A DNA stretch of 64,000 nt, from assembly GCF_016526145.1 (NCBI RefSeq), contig NZ_JADDUE010000013.1, positions 62,001 through 126,000 of the forward strand, read 5' to 3'. The notes below the pieces were generated by a model. That model was not told where the DNA came from, did not search any database, and saw only the letters and a program-made list of their open reading frames with translations. Source of the stretch: Saccharopolyspora galaxeae. Its GTDB lineage: Bacteria > Actinomycetota > Actinomycetes > Mycobacteriales > Pseudonocardiaceae. Below are positions 35,530 through 44,308 of the stretch, one piece after another. A program made the position numbers and the translations under genes. Position 1 is the first letter of the stretch, and each line of letters starts with the position of its first letter.

Positions 35530-36725
35530 CGCGGCACCTCCTTGCGGCCCTGCAGCGGGAAAGCCGCGGCCAGTGCGGTCCCGCGACCCGGCTCGGATTC
35601 GACCGCCAGGGTGCCGCCGAGGTCCGCGGTGCGCGCACGCATCCCGGCCAGGCCGAACCCGGACTCAGCGGAAGCCGACTCGTCGGCCGCGGCCGCCGGG
35701 TCGAAACCGGTCCCGTCGTCGAGGACGTCGAGCGTGATCGAGTCGTCCATGTACGTGAGCGTGACCGCGACGTGCGTCGCTCGCGCGTGCGCGACGGTGT
35801 TGGCCACCGCGGATTGCGCGATGCGCAGCAGAGCCGCCTCGATCGGGGTGGCGACGGTGATCGGCGTGCCGCTGAGGTGGAACTCCACGGGCAGTCCTGC
35901 GCGCTCGGTGGTGTTCGCGCACAGCCGCCGCAACGCCGCGGGCAGCGGCTCGTCGTCGAGGGCCGGCGGGGTCAGGTCGTGCACGAAGCGGCGTGCTTCG
36001 GCGAGGTTGTCCTGCGCGGTCCGCCTGGCGCGGGTGACGTGCTCCGCGGCGGCGCCCTCCGGCAGCGAGCGTTCCGCGGCGCGCAGCAGCAGCTGGATGC
36101 TGGACAGGCCTTGGGCGAGGGTGTCGTGGATCTCGCGGGCCAGCCTCCCGCGCTCTTCGAGCACTCCCGCGGTTCGTTCGGCTTCGGCGAGGTCGTTGCG
36201 CGCGGTTTCCAGCTCGTCGAGCAGCCGCCGCCGATGCTCGCTCTCGCGGTACAACGCCTGGTAGGCCAGCACGGTGGCGACCGCGACGGCGGCACCGATG
36301 ATCGGGCCGATCGCAGCCGCGGGGCTGAACCGGCCCGCGTGCCAGGCGAACCCGCCGATCGCGAGCAGGGTGCTCGCCGCGACCGCGCTCACCCCCGCGC
36401 GCAGCGGCAGCAGGTGCAGTTGCAGGAAGAACAGCGGGAACGCCAGCCACACGCCGTCCGGTGTCAGCGCGAGCAGCACCAGCCAGGCGATGACCAGCAC
36501 GCCCAGCCACCCGGCGGCGGCGCGCGGTGAGCGGCGGATGCGCGGCAGCGCCGGGCCCGCCGCGTAGACCGCGCCCATCGCCACCGCCGCGAGGCTGATC
36601 GCCGTGGCGTAGGGCGCACCGCCCAGCGCGCCGCGCAGCGCGGCCAGCACGAGCAGGGCGGCCATCAGCAGGTGCAGGCACACCCGCAGGATCCGCAGCG
36701 GCCGGGTCAACGTTTCTGGATGCAC
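35526..36725 (-). CDS. Sensor histidine kinase, DesK/NarL-partner type (HisKA_3)
   Basis: 399 residues. About five hydrophobic segments in the first 150 residues are followed by a coiled linker and the phospho-acceptor His in RLAREIHDTLAQGLSSIQLLL (about 190-210). The HATPase_c domain has NTVAHARATHV (N box) and DDGTGFD, and ends with AGMRARTADLGGTLAVESEPGRGT. It lacks an extracellular sensor domain, so it likely senses the membrane itself, as DesK, LiaS or YvfT do. It is the first gene of the two-gene operon. Confidence 0.92.
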   Translation of the reverse strand: MHPETLTRPLRILRVCLHLLMAALLVLAALRGALGGAPYATAISLAAVAMGAVYAAGPALPRIRRSPRAAAGWLGVLVIAWLVLLALTPDGVWLAFPLFFLQLHLLPLRAGVSAVAASTLLAIGGFAWHAGRFSPAAAIGPIIGAAVAVATVLAYQALYRESEHRRRLLDELETARNDLAEAERTAGVLEERGRLAREIHDTLAQGLSSIQLLLRAAERSLPEGAAAEHVTRARRTAQDNLAEARRFVHDLTPPALDDEPLPAALRRLCANTTERAGLPVEFHLSGTPITVATPIEAALLRIAQSAVANTVAHARATHVAVTLTYMDDSITLDVLDDGTGFDPAAAADESASAESGFGLAGMRARTADLGGTLAVESEPGRGTALAAAFPLQGRKEVPR

Positions 36726-36760
36726 AACACCCCCACCGTAGGCGCCGCGCGACCGGCGGC

Positions 36761-36778
36761 ATCAACCGAAAGGTTGAT
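36761..36778. promoter_or_regulatory. Palindromic operator for the NarL-type regulator
   Basis: ATCAACC-GAAA-GGTTGAT, perfect 7-base arms with a 4-base centre, in the 171-base divergent region between the kinase and the ABC permease. The form resembles sites used by DesR-like regulators. It would allow autoregulation plus control of the exporter. Confidence 0.6.
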
Positions 36779-36817
36779 TTCCGGCCGCACCTTCTGAACT
36801 GCGCGAACGATGCCCGC

Positions 36818-36868
36818 GTGCGATTGCCCGGCCCGCCCGGCTTGGAAGCGTGGTCGAGGCAATCGCAC
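36818..36868 (+). promoter_or_regulatory. Large inverted repeat in the leader of the ABC operon
   Basis: GTGCGATTGCC (36818-36828) and GGCAATCGCAC (36858-36868) are perfect 11-base arms separated by 29 bases, ending 28 bases before the permease ATG. It could be a leader stem-loop or a split operator. Confidence 0.45.
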
Positions 36869-36896
36869 TACGCATCAGCGTCGTCCCGGAAGGTGG

Positions 36897-37976
36897 ATGA
36901 AGATCGTGTTCGTGGCGTGGAGGGACCTGCGTTTCGCCAAGGGGCGATTCGCCCTCATGGGCACCGTCGTGGTGCTGATGACCTTGCTGGTCGGGATGCT
37001 GTCCGGGCTCACCGCGGGCCTGGGCAGGGAAAGCACCTCCGCCATCGCGGAGCTGCCCGCCGACCACATCGCTTTCTCGGCGCCCGCGCAGGGCGACGAC
37101 CCGTCGTTCACCGAGTCAGCCGTCGCTGCACGGGACTGGCAGGAGTGGGCGGCGGTGCCCGGGGTGGATCGCGCCGATCCGGTGGGCATCACCACCGGCA
37201 AGGCCAACGCGGGTGACCGCGCGGCCGCGGCCTCGGTGCTCGGCGTGCAGCCCGGGGCTCCGGTGGCGCCGCAGGAGATCGCGCCGGGATCGGCGGTGCT
37301 GTCCGCGGGCGCGGCCGAGGATCTCGACGCGCGTCCCGGCGACGAAGTAGCTCTCAACGGCCAGCGGCTGCGGGTCAGCGGTCTCGCCGGAGACGCATCG
37401 TTCAGCCACACGCCGGTGATCTGGACCGGCCTCGCCGATTGGCAACGCCTCGCGCCCGGCGGTTCCGGCGAGCACGCCACCGTCGTCGCGCTGAGCACCA
37501 GCGGCCAGGTTCCGCTGGCGGCGACCGACGCCCGGCTGGGCACCCACACCCTGTCGCGTTCGGATTCGCTGGCGGCGATCGGGTCCTACTCCTCGGAGAA
37601 CGCTTCGCTGCAGACGATGCAGGCGTTCCTGTTCGCGATCGCCGCGTTGGTGGTGGGCGCGTTCTTCACCGTCTGGACCATCCAGCGCAGCCGCGACGTC
37701 GCGGTGCTCAAGGCACTCGGCGCGACCACCGGCTATCTGCTGCGCGACGCGCTGGGCCAGGCCTTGATCCTGCTGGTCGGCGGCACGGCGCTGGGCACCG
37801 CGATCGCCGCCGGTCTCGGAGCGCTGGCCGCGGGAACCGTGCCGTTCGTGCTCGACGCGGGAACCGTGCTGCTGCCCGCCGTGGTGATGATCGTGCTCGG
37901 CGCGCTCGGCGCCGCCCTCTCGCTGCGCCGCATCACCGCGGTCGACCCGCTCATCGCGCTCGGCGCTTCCCGCTGA
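36897..37976 (+). CDS. ABC transporter permease, MacB/FtsX-type
   Basis: 359 residues. It has an N-terminal helix (about 14-38), an extracytoplasmic domain (about 45-230) and three C-terminal helices (about 240-262, 288-318, 322-350) of the FtsX family, with GAFFTVWTIQRSRDVAVLKALGATTGYLLRDALGQA between them. The start ATG follows GGAAGGTGG. With the ATP-binding protein at 38012 it forms an exporter of the LolCDE/MacB mechanotransmission type, probably for a peptide, lipid or antibiotic. Confidence 0.87.
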   Translation: MKIVFVAWRDLRFAKGRFALMGTVVVLMTLLVGMLSGLTAGLGRESTSAIAELPADHIAFSAPAQGDDPSFTESAVAARDWQEWAAVPGVDRADPVGITTGKANAGDRAAAASVLGVQPGAPVAPQEIAPGSAVLSAGAAEDLDARPGDEVALNGQRLRVSGLAGDASFSHTPVIWTGLADWQRLAPGGSGEHATVVALSTSGQVPLAATDARLGTHTLSRSDSLAAIGSYSSENASLQTMQAFLFAIAALVVGAFFTVWTIQRSRDVAVLKALGATTGYLLRDALGQALILLVGGTALGTAIAAGLGALAAGTVPFVLDAGTVLLPAVVMIVLGALGAALSLRRITAVDPLIALGASR

Positions 37977-38011
37977 CCCGCGCATCCCGACCTCCGAGGA
38001 GATCTCAGACC

Positions 38012-38713
38012 ATGAGCCTGCACCTTTCCGGCATCACCCTGACCTACCCCGACGGCGACGGGTACATCACCGCGCTGGACCGGGTTTCCCTCGACGTGCC
38101 CAGCGGCACCGTCACTGCCGTGGCCGGGCCGTCCGGTTCCGGCAAGTCGAGCCTGCTGGCCGTCGCCGCCACCCTGATCACGCCGGACTCCGGCTCGGTC
38201 GTCATCGACGGCACCGCCGCCACCGGTCTCGGCGCGGCCGGGCGCGCGGCGCTGCGGCGCGGCCGCATCGGGATGATCTTCCAGCAGCCGAACCTGCTGG
38301 ACTCGCTCACCGCCGCCGAGCAGATCGAGGTGATGGCGCACCTCGACAGCCGCTCCCCGCGCGCCGCGCGGGGGCACGCCCGCGAACTGCTCGACGCGGT
38401 CGGGCTGGCCGACCACGCGCACCGCCGTCCGCACCAGCTCTCCGGTGGGCAGCGCCAGCGGGTCAACATCGCGCGAGCCCTGGCCAACGACCCGGCGGTG
38501 CTGCTGGTCGACGAGCCCACCAGCGCGCTCGACCACGAACGCGGAGCGGCCGTGATCGAGCTGCTGTTCGAGCTGACCCACCGCACCGGAGCCGCGACCG
38601 TGCTCGTCACCCACGACCGGGCGTGCCTGGGCGAGGTCGACGACCTCGTGGAGGTGGTCGACGGGCGCGTGTTCGCCCCGGAAACGGCCACGACGGCCCT
38701 GCACACTCGCTGA
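38012..38713 (+). CDS. ABC transporter ATP-binding protein
   Basis: 233 residues. Walker A is AGPSGSGKSSLL (about 37-48), the Q-loop is FQQPNLLD, the signature is LSGGQRQRVNIARAL (about 147-161), Walker B is VLLVDEPTSALD and the switch His is LVTHD. It belongs to the LolD/MacB subfamily, which pairs with FtsX-type permeases such as the one 35 bases upstream. Confidence 0.95.
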   Translation: MSLHLSGITLTYPDGDGYITALDRVSLDVPSGTVTAVAGPSGSGKSSLLAVAATLITPDSGSVVIDGTAATGLGAAGRAALRRGRIGMIFQQPNLLDSLTAAEQIEVMAHLDSRSPRAARGHARELLDAVGLADHAHRRPHQLSGGQRQRVNIARALANDPAVLLVDEPTSALDHERGAAVIELLFELTHRTGAATVLVTHDRACLGEVDDLVEVVDGRVFAPETATTALHTR

Positions 38714-38729
38714 ACATCCGGGAAACGAG

Positions 38730-39161
38730 ATGAAGAAATCCTACTACGCCGCACTCACCTACATGATCCTCGGTCTGGTGGCCGGGGTGTACTACCGCGA
38801 AATCGCCAAGGCGCACGGATTCACCGGGGAAACTCAGCTCAGTGTGGTGCACACGCATCTGCTCGCGCTGGGAATGCTGTTCTTCCTCATCGTGCTGGTG
38901 CTGGAACGGACGTTCCGACTCAGCGCGAACCGGTGGTTCGCCCCGTTCTTCTGGTTCTACAACGCGGGGCTGGTCGTCACGACCGGTGTTCTGGTCTACC
39001 ACGGCACGTCGACCGTTCTCGGCGGGACGACCGGTGCGGCCGTGTCCGGAATCGCCGGGCTCGGGCACATCCTGCTGACCGCGGGCCTGGTGTTCCTGTT
39101 CATCAACTTGCACGGCCGCGCGATCGGCGGACGGGCCGAGTCCGCGTCGACGCCCGGGTGA
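38730..39161 (+). CDS. DUF2871 membrane protein
   Basis: 143 residues with four hydrophobic segments and several His that could bind heme or metal (THLLALGMLFFL, HGTSTVLGG, GLGHILLTAG). It matches DUF2871 (YjgN-like cytochrome b561-like fold). It starts 16 bases after the ATP-binding gene, with AAACGAG upstream, so it may be co-transcribed. Function is unknown; a heme-related role would suit the neighbouring IsdG-like gene. Confidence 0.78.
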   Translation: MKKSYYAALTYMILGLVAGVYYREIAKAHGFTGETQLSVVHTHLLALGMLFFLIVLVLERTFRLSANRWFAPFFWFYNAGLVVTTGVLVYHGTSTVLGGTTGAAVSGIAGLGHILLTAGLVFLFINLHGRAIGGRAESASTPG

Positions 39162-39241
39162 CCCGGCCACGCGAATTCCCAATCGGCGACTCAGCACGAT
39201 CAGACCGGCATATTTCCCCACTCCCGCAAAGGAGAATGACG

Positions 39242-39544
39242 ATGTTCTACGCCACCAACCGGCTGCACGTGCCGCCGGACAAAGCGCAGGATTTCGAGGA
39301 GCAGTTCACCGGCAACATGCGCAAATACCTGCCCGGAGTTCCGGGCCTGCGGCGCAGCACCCTGCTGCGCCCAGCCGCCGCCGGCGAGCCATACCTCTCG
39401 ATCAACGAATTCGACACCGAAGCGCATTTCCGCGCCTGGGTCGATTCCGATTCGTTCAAGCAGGCGCACGCCCGCAACAGCGGCATGGTCCGGAACATCA
39501 CCTCGAACCAGGTGGAGACCTTCGAGTCCGTCGAGGTGCTCTGA
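39242..39544 (+). CDS. Heme-degrading monooxygenase, IsdG/ABM family
   Basis: 100 residues, one ferredoxin-like ABM domain. The IsdG catalytic triad is in place: Asn6, Trp66 and His76, one less than the 7/67/77 of the Staphylococcus enzyme. The ATG at 39242 has AAAGGAG seven bases upstream; the ATG two codons earlier would be too close. It probably opens the heme ring to release iron in the cytoplasm. It follows DUF2871 by 80 bases and ends in a strong terminator. Confidence 0.85.
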   Translation: MFYATNRLHVPPDKAQDFEEQFTGNMRKYLPGVPGLRRSTLLRPAAAGEPYLSINEFDTEAHFRAWVDSDSFKQAHARNSGMVRNITSNQVETFESVEVL

Positions 39545-39551
39545 GTCCGCG

Positions 39552-39581
39552 GGGCCGCCCCGATCCGAAACGGGGCGGCCC
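39552..39581 (+). terminator. Strong terminator after the IsdG-like gene
   Basis: GGGCCGCCCCG (39552-39562) and CGGGGCGGCCC (39571-39581) form a perfect 11-bp stem with an 8-base loop (ATCCGAAA), beginning eight bases after the stop. Confidence 0.82.
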
Positions 39582-39761
39582 GCCGCTGAGGCACGGCATC
39601 ATTGCGCACCGGCGCTGCGCACCCGAACCCGACGACCACTCGTTCAGTCGCTGGTCACCGACGTCCACCGACTGCAATTCTGCGGAAGACCCGACAACGA
39701 ACCACCCGCGGAACCGCACGGGCGATCGGGGCCCGGCGTCGGCGTTGGGGGTGCTTGCCGC

Positions 39762-40844
39762 GTGCCGAGACCTGCCACCAGGCCGGTGCTCGCGATCAAG
39801 AGCAAGTCGGGCGAGCTGGAGGCCGTGTCCAACGAACCCGCCACGCACGTCCAGGTCATGATCGAACTCCTGCCGGGCGTGCTGCCGGAGGCCCCGATCG
39901 GCAAGCAGGTCCTGAACGTCGCCGTGGACGCGGTCGCGGAGGGCAACCCGGTATGGCTCGACACCACCTGGCTGCCCGCCGGTAATGCCGCCGCGAGCAC
40001 GCCCGCCCCGGTGCTCACCGATTTCGACGGCGTTCTCGACGAGATCATCCAAGAGATGATTCCGGGCCACGACGAGCCGATCCTGCTCCCGGTCGTCGCG
40101 GCCGATGCCGACGACCGGCGACTCCGCGCGATGCGCGAGTTCCTCCAGCACAAACCCCGTCCCGTGGTGGTGCGCGCGCGCCGCGCAGCGTCGGCCGACG
40201 TCGAACCGTGGGCGCGGATCGAGCGAATCGCCACCGCGCTGCGAATCGGGGTGGAGGACCTGCACCTGGTCTTCGACGAGGGCTACCTGCCATCCGTCCC
40301 GGACCACCGCGTCGAGGCCCTGGGCAAGAACATCACCGGATTGAACGCTCGCCACGGCTGCGCGTCGATCACCGTGCTGGGCGGCTCGATCCCGAAGGAG
40401 CGAACCGGCTTCGACACGCGCACCCGCGAACGAACCGAGATCCGGCTTTGGAAGAACGCACGGGCCGACTGCGACGGCTCCCTGCGCTACGGCGACTACG
40501 GCGTCGTCCACCCCGTCCCGCGGTCGAAGAAGAAGGGCTCGGGCGCCCCGAACCCCTACCTGCACTACACCGTCCCCGGAGGCGTTCTCTCGTTCGCACG
40601 CCACGTCCCGGACCGCAACGGCCGCGCCTTGCCGACCGGCGCTGCCGAGCGGTTCTTCCGGGATGTCGCCGAAGAACTCGTGCGGCGGCCGGAATTCGCC
40701 GGGCCGAGCTTCTCCTGGGGCGACGAGAAGCTGTACTCCTGCCGGGAGGACCCGGCCATCCCGATCGGCCGTGCGGACAAGTGGATCGCGCTGGCCACCT
40801 CGCATCACCTGGCGCACCTGTCCAGGGACATGGACGCGAGCTGA
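39762..40844 (+). CDS. Beta-protein family (PF14350-like), function unknown
   Basis: 360 residues from GTG 39762. The N-terminal RPVLAIKSKSGELEAVSN, the middle RIATALRIGVEDLHLVFDEGYLP and the C-terminal ALATSHHLAHLSRDMD follow the pattern of beta-family proteins, first described as a phage beta protein and often found in accessory loci. The fold is expected to be a TIM-like barrel. No partner gene of a defence module (nuclease, toxin, ATPase) is adjacent. Codon use is slightly less GC-extreme than its neighbours. Family assignment is from memory of sequence patterns and is tentative. Confidence 0.6.
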   Translation: MPRPATRPVLAIKSKSGELEAVSNEPATHVQVMIELLPGVLPEAPIGKQVLNVAVDAVAEGNPVWLDTTWLPAGNAAASTPAPVLTDFDGVLDEIIQEMIPGHDEPILLPVVAADADDRRLRAMREFLQHKPRPVVVRARRAASADVEPWARIERIATALRIGVEDLHLVFDEGYLPSVPDHRVEALGKNITGLNARHGCASITVLGGSIPKERTGFDTRTRERTEIRLWKNARADCDGSLRYGDYGVVHPVPRSKKKGSGAPNPYLHYTVPGGVLSFARHVPDRNGRALPTGAAERFFRDVAEELVRRPEFAGPSFSWGDEKLYSCREDPAIPIGRADKWIALATSHHLAHLSRDMDAS

Positions 40845-41050
40845 ACCGCGTCCGCTGCGCGGAGCTATCGCTGCGCACCGCTGACATGCAATGCCGAAAT
40901 GCAGCGCGGTATACAGCCGTGCTCCGGCTGCCCCGGTAGGTCGCGGGTCTGCGCAGCGGCGCGATGAACACCCGCACTGAACCGGCCGAGATCATCGACA
41001 CCGGGCCGCTGGTCGTGCTCGCCGCGAGGGGCTTGGAAAGCCGCGAGCTC

Positions 41051-43411
41051 TCACAGTTCGAGGGTCAGCTTCGCGCCGCGGGCCCGTGAGCAGCACGTCA
41101 TCATCTTGTCGTTGCGGCGGCGTTCGGTCCGGGTGAGCACGTGGTCGCGGTGATCGACCTCGCCGTCGCGGACCGAAACCTCGCAGGTGCCGCACAAGCC
41201 CTGCTCGCAATCGCTGGGTACGTCGACATCGGCTTCGCGCAGCGCGGCGAGCACCGAGCGATCGGCGGCCACTCGGACGGTGCGGCCGGATTCCGCGAGT
41301 TCGACGTCGAAGGCGTGCTCGTGGGCGGGATCGAGCGCACCCCGATCGGCCTCGAACCGCTCCACGCGCAAAGCGTTCTGCGGCCAACGGGCGGTCGCCG
41401 TTTCGAGCGCGGCGAGCAGCCGTTGCGGGCCGCAAGCGTAGATCTGGGTGTCCTCGCGCGGATCGGCGAGCAGTTCGTCGACGTTCAACCGCCCGCCCTG
41501 GTCCGAGCAGTGCACGGTGAGCCGATTCCCGTGATCGCGGATGAGCCGGGCCAGCAGCACCATGGCACCGGCTGATCTGCCGCAGTAGTGGATTTCGTAG
41601 TCGCTGCCCGCGCGCAGCGCCGCATCGGCCATCGCGATGATCGGCGTGATGCCGATGCCTCCCGCGATGAACACGTAGTGCCCGGCATCCGGTTCGAGCT
41701 TGAAGTTGTTGCGGGGGCCGCGCAGGTTCAGCTGGTCGCCGACGCGGAGCCGGTCGTGGACGTACTCCGATCCTCCGCGGCCGCCGGGTTCGCGGAAAAC
41801 CGCGATCTGGTACCGCGTGCGGTCCGCGGGATCGCCGCACAACGAGTACTGCCGGGACATCCCGTTCAGCTCGATGTCCACATGCGCGCCGGGTGACCAC
41901 GAAGGCAGCGGTTCCGCCCTGGTGTCGACGAGCGTGATCCGCGCGATGCCCGCGGCGGCTTGCTCGATCGATTCCACCTCGACGGGCCGCGTGATGGTGC
42001 GCCGGGGCGGTTCGCCGATCGTCACCGGCCGCGAATTGCGGGCCGTGCCGGGATTCGCGCGCTCGGGGTTGTCTCGCGGATCCCACCGCACCCGGACGTG
42101 CTCCGGACCGCGGAAGGAGGTGTTGGGCAGGTAGTGGAACCGCTGATCGGGAACGAGTTCCAGGTGCGGCAGCCGGGTGGTGATCTCCTCCAGGAAGATC
42201 TGCAGTTCCATCCGGGCGAGGTTCTTGCCCATGCACTGGTGGCTGCCGTAGCCGAAGGTGAGGTGATCTCGCGCGTTCTCCCGCCGGATGTCCACCTCGT
42301 CGGGGTCGTGGAAGTGCCGCTCGTCGTGGTTGGCCGAGGAGTTGACGATCAGCAGCTTGGCGCCTTCGGGAACGGTCACGTCGCCGATCCGGGTCCGCGC
42401 GGTCGTGATGCGGCGCCAGGCGGCGACCGAACCGGAATGGCGCAGGCATTCCTCCACGGTGTTCGGGATGAGCGCGGGGTCGGCGCAGATCTCCCGCCAC
42501 GCGCCGCGGTTTTCCAGCAGCAGCCGGAACGCGTTCGCCGCGGCGTGCGCGGTGGTCTCGTGCGCGGCGACGATCCCGGCCATCATGATCGAGTGCAGGT
42601 AGGAGTCGGTGATGACCTCGGGCAGCCGCCGCTGCATCCGAATGGCGTAGGGCATCCATCCCGGTCCGGACGGGTCCTTGCGCAGCTTCTCCAGCACCTC
42701 GCCCGCGTACTGCCAGAACTTGCCGACCGTGTCGGCCACCGCGACCTGCTGCTCGGGAGTGGGCCGTCCCCAGGTGTTGACGGTGTGCGCCACGGAGTAC
42801 TCGCGGAGCTTGTCCATGTCCTCCTCGGGCACGCCGAGAAAGTGCAACGCGACCGTCAGCGGAACCTCGTAGAGCAGTTCGTCGACCAGGTCCGCCTCGC
42901 CGGTGTCGATGAAGCGGTCGACGCGCTCGCGGACCAGGCGGCGCACCACGGGCTCTTGCTGAGCCAGCGCGGCTGCGGTGAACGGCTCCATCAGCGCCCG
43001 GCGACGCGGCATGTGCGCCGGTTCGTCCTCGTTCACCAGCGTGCGGGCCATGGCGTAGTCGTGGCGGCGCAGCACCTCGGTGGCTTCCGCGGAGACCGGC
43101 GTGATCTTCTCCAGCGCGATCGACGGGGAGAACCGGATGTTGTCCTGGAAGATCGCCTTGACGTCCGCGTAGCGGGTGACCACCCAATAGCCCAGAACAG
43201 GGCTGTAGAACACCGGCTCTTCGGCGCGCGACCAGCGCAGCGATCCCGGCGGGTCCTGCTGGTAGTCCTCGCCGAACGGGTCGAACGAGCGCGCCTGCGC
43301 GGAGCAGCCGTCCTCCGGCGGCACCGGTGGTGGCTGCGCGAACGGGCACTGGGTGGCGGTCCGGCCGTCCGTTCCGCCGTTTTCGCTGGGGCTGGATTCA
43401 TCGATCTGCAT
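41051..43411 (-). CDS. Self-sufficient cytochrome P450 fused to FMN/2Fe-2S reductase (CYP116B type)
   Basis: 786 residues from ATG 43411. P450 domain: I-helix AGIVAAHETTAHA (278-290), ExxR at Glu321-Arg324, heme loop FGYGSHQCMG with thiolate Cys393. After a linker at about 445-475 comes a phthalate-dioxygenase-reductase-like part: RQYSL (520-524, FMN), GGIGITP (584-590, NADH), and a C-terminal ferredoxin with Cys735, Cys740, Cys743 and one of Cys773/774. Electrons pass NADH-FMN-FeS-heme in one chain. Substrates of this class are often aromatic ethers or small aromatics. It is divergent from a hydrolase gene. Confidence 0.94.
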   Translation of the reverse strand: MQIDESSPSENGGTDGRTATQCPFAQPPPVPPEDGCSAQARSFDPFGEDYQQDPPGSLRWSRAEEPVFYSPVLGYWVVTRYADVKAIFQDNIRFSPSIALEKITPVSAEATEVLRRHDYAMARTLVNEDEPAHMPRRRALMEPFTAAALAQQEPVVRRLVRERVDRFIDTGEADLVDELLYEVPLTVALHFLGVPEEDMDKLREYSVAHTVNTWGRPTPEQQVAVADTVGKFWQYAGEVLEKLRKDPSGPGWMPYAIRMQRRLPEVITDSYLHSIMMAGIVAAHETTAHAAANAFRLLLENRGAWREICADPALIPNTVEECLRHSGSVAAWRRITTARTRIGDVTVPEGAKLLIVNSSANHDERHFHDPDEVDIRRENARDHLTFGYGSHQCMGKNLARMELQIFLEEITTRLPHLELVPDQRFHYLPNTSFRGPEHVRVRWDPRDNPERANPGTARNSRPVTIGEPPRRTITRPVEVESIEQAAAGIARITLVDTRAEPLPSWSPGAHVDIELNGMSRQYSLCGDPADRTRYQIAVFREPGGRGGSEYVHDRLRVGDQLNLRGPRNNFKLEPDAGHYVFIAGGIGITPIIAMADAALRAGSDYEIHYCGRSAGAMVLLARLIRDHGNRLTVHCSDQGGRLNVDELLADPREDTQIYACGPQRLLAALETATARWPQNALRVERFEADRGALDPAHEHAFDVELAESGRTVRVAADRSVLAALREADVDVPSDCEQGLCGTCEVSVRDGEVDHRDHVLTRTERRRNDKMMTCCSRARGAKLTLEL

Positions 43412-43482
43412 GTCTTCAACACCTATCCAGCGGATGTGCGCACGGCAACAATTGTATGGACCGGGACGCACATGGAGGTGCC

Positions 43483-44247
43483 GTGGACGAAATGTCTCAG
43501 GATTCCGGCAACGACGGGCGCGCCGTCATCGGACTGCACGGGTGGTTCGGGTCGGCGACCGCGTGGCAGCCGCTGGCGGCCCACTTGGAGAACTCGCAGT
43601 TCGGTTACCACTTCATGGACTTCCGCGGGTACGGCTCACGGGCCGGTGCGTCCGGCCGCTTCACCATCGCGGAAGCGGCCGCGGACGTGCTGGAGTTCGC
43701 CGACGAGCTCGGGCTGGAACGCTTCTGCCTGCTCGGCCACTCCATGGGTGGCAGCGTGATGCAGCGGGTCTACGCCGACGCGCCGGAGCGGGTCCGCGCC
43801 ATGTTCGGCATCTCGCCGGTTCCGGCGAGCGGCATACCGTTCGACGACGCCACGTGGGAACTGTTCCGTTCGGCCGCGGACAGCGCGGAGGTGCGGCGCC
43901 AGATCATCGACTTCACCACCGGCGGCAGGCTCGAACCGCGGCAGCTGGACGCCATGGTCGAGCACTCGGTGCGCAACAGCGAAGTCCCGGCGGTGTCCGC
44001 TTATCTGGAAGCTTGGGCCAGCACCGACTTCCACTCCGAGATCAACGGCGCCCGGGTGCCCGTAAAGGTGCTCATCGGCCGCAACGATCCTGCCGTGCAC
44101 GCCGAGCTGATCCGGTCCACGTTCGGGCAGTGGTACCCGCACTTCGACCTGATCGAGTTCGCGGACGCGGGCCACTACGCCGCCGAGGAGGTTCCCGAGC
44201 GGACCGCGGAAGTCATCGAGGAATTCCTGCGGGACGCGGCCGGGTGA
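43483..44247 (+). CDS. Alpha/beta hydrolase
   Basis: 254 residues from GTG 43483 (ATG 43492 and ATG 43456 are alternatives; GGAGG is four bases before the GTG). It has VIGLHGWFGSATAWQPLAAHL, the nucleophile elbow GHSMGG (Ser about residue 88), IGRNDPAVHAEL with the acid, and the catalytic His in ADAGHYAAEEVPE. It shares a 71-base divergent promoter region with the P450 gene, so the two are probably expressed together. Ester, lactone or epoxide-like substrates are possible. Confidence 0.85.
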   Translation: MDEMSQDSGNDGRAVIGLHGWFGSATAWQPLAAHLENSQFGYHFMDFRGYGSRAGASGRFTIAEAAADVLEFADELGLERFCLLGHSMGGSVMQRVYADAPERVRAMFGISPVPASGIPFDDATWELFRSAADSAEVRRQIIDFTTGGRLEPRQLDAMVEHSVRNSEVPAVSAYLEAWASTDFHSEINGARVPVKVLIGRNDPAVHAELIRSTFGQWYPHFDLIEFADAGHYAAEEVPERTAEVIEEFLRDAAG

Positions 44248-44308
44248 AGCCGCACCGGCAAGCTCGGTGCGGCACCGCCTGGCCGGAAACCGTTCATGCG
44301 CAACGAAT

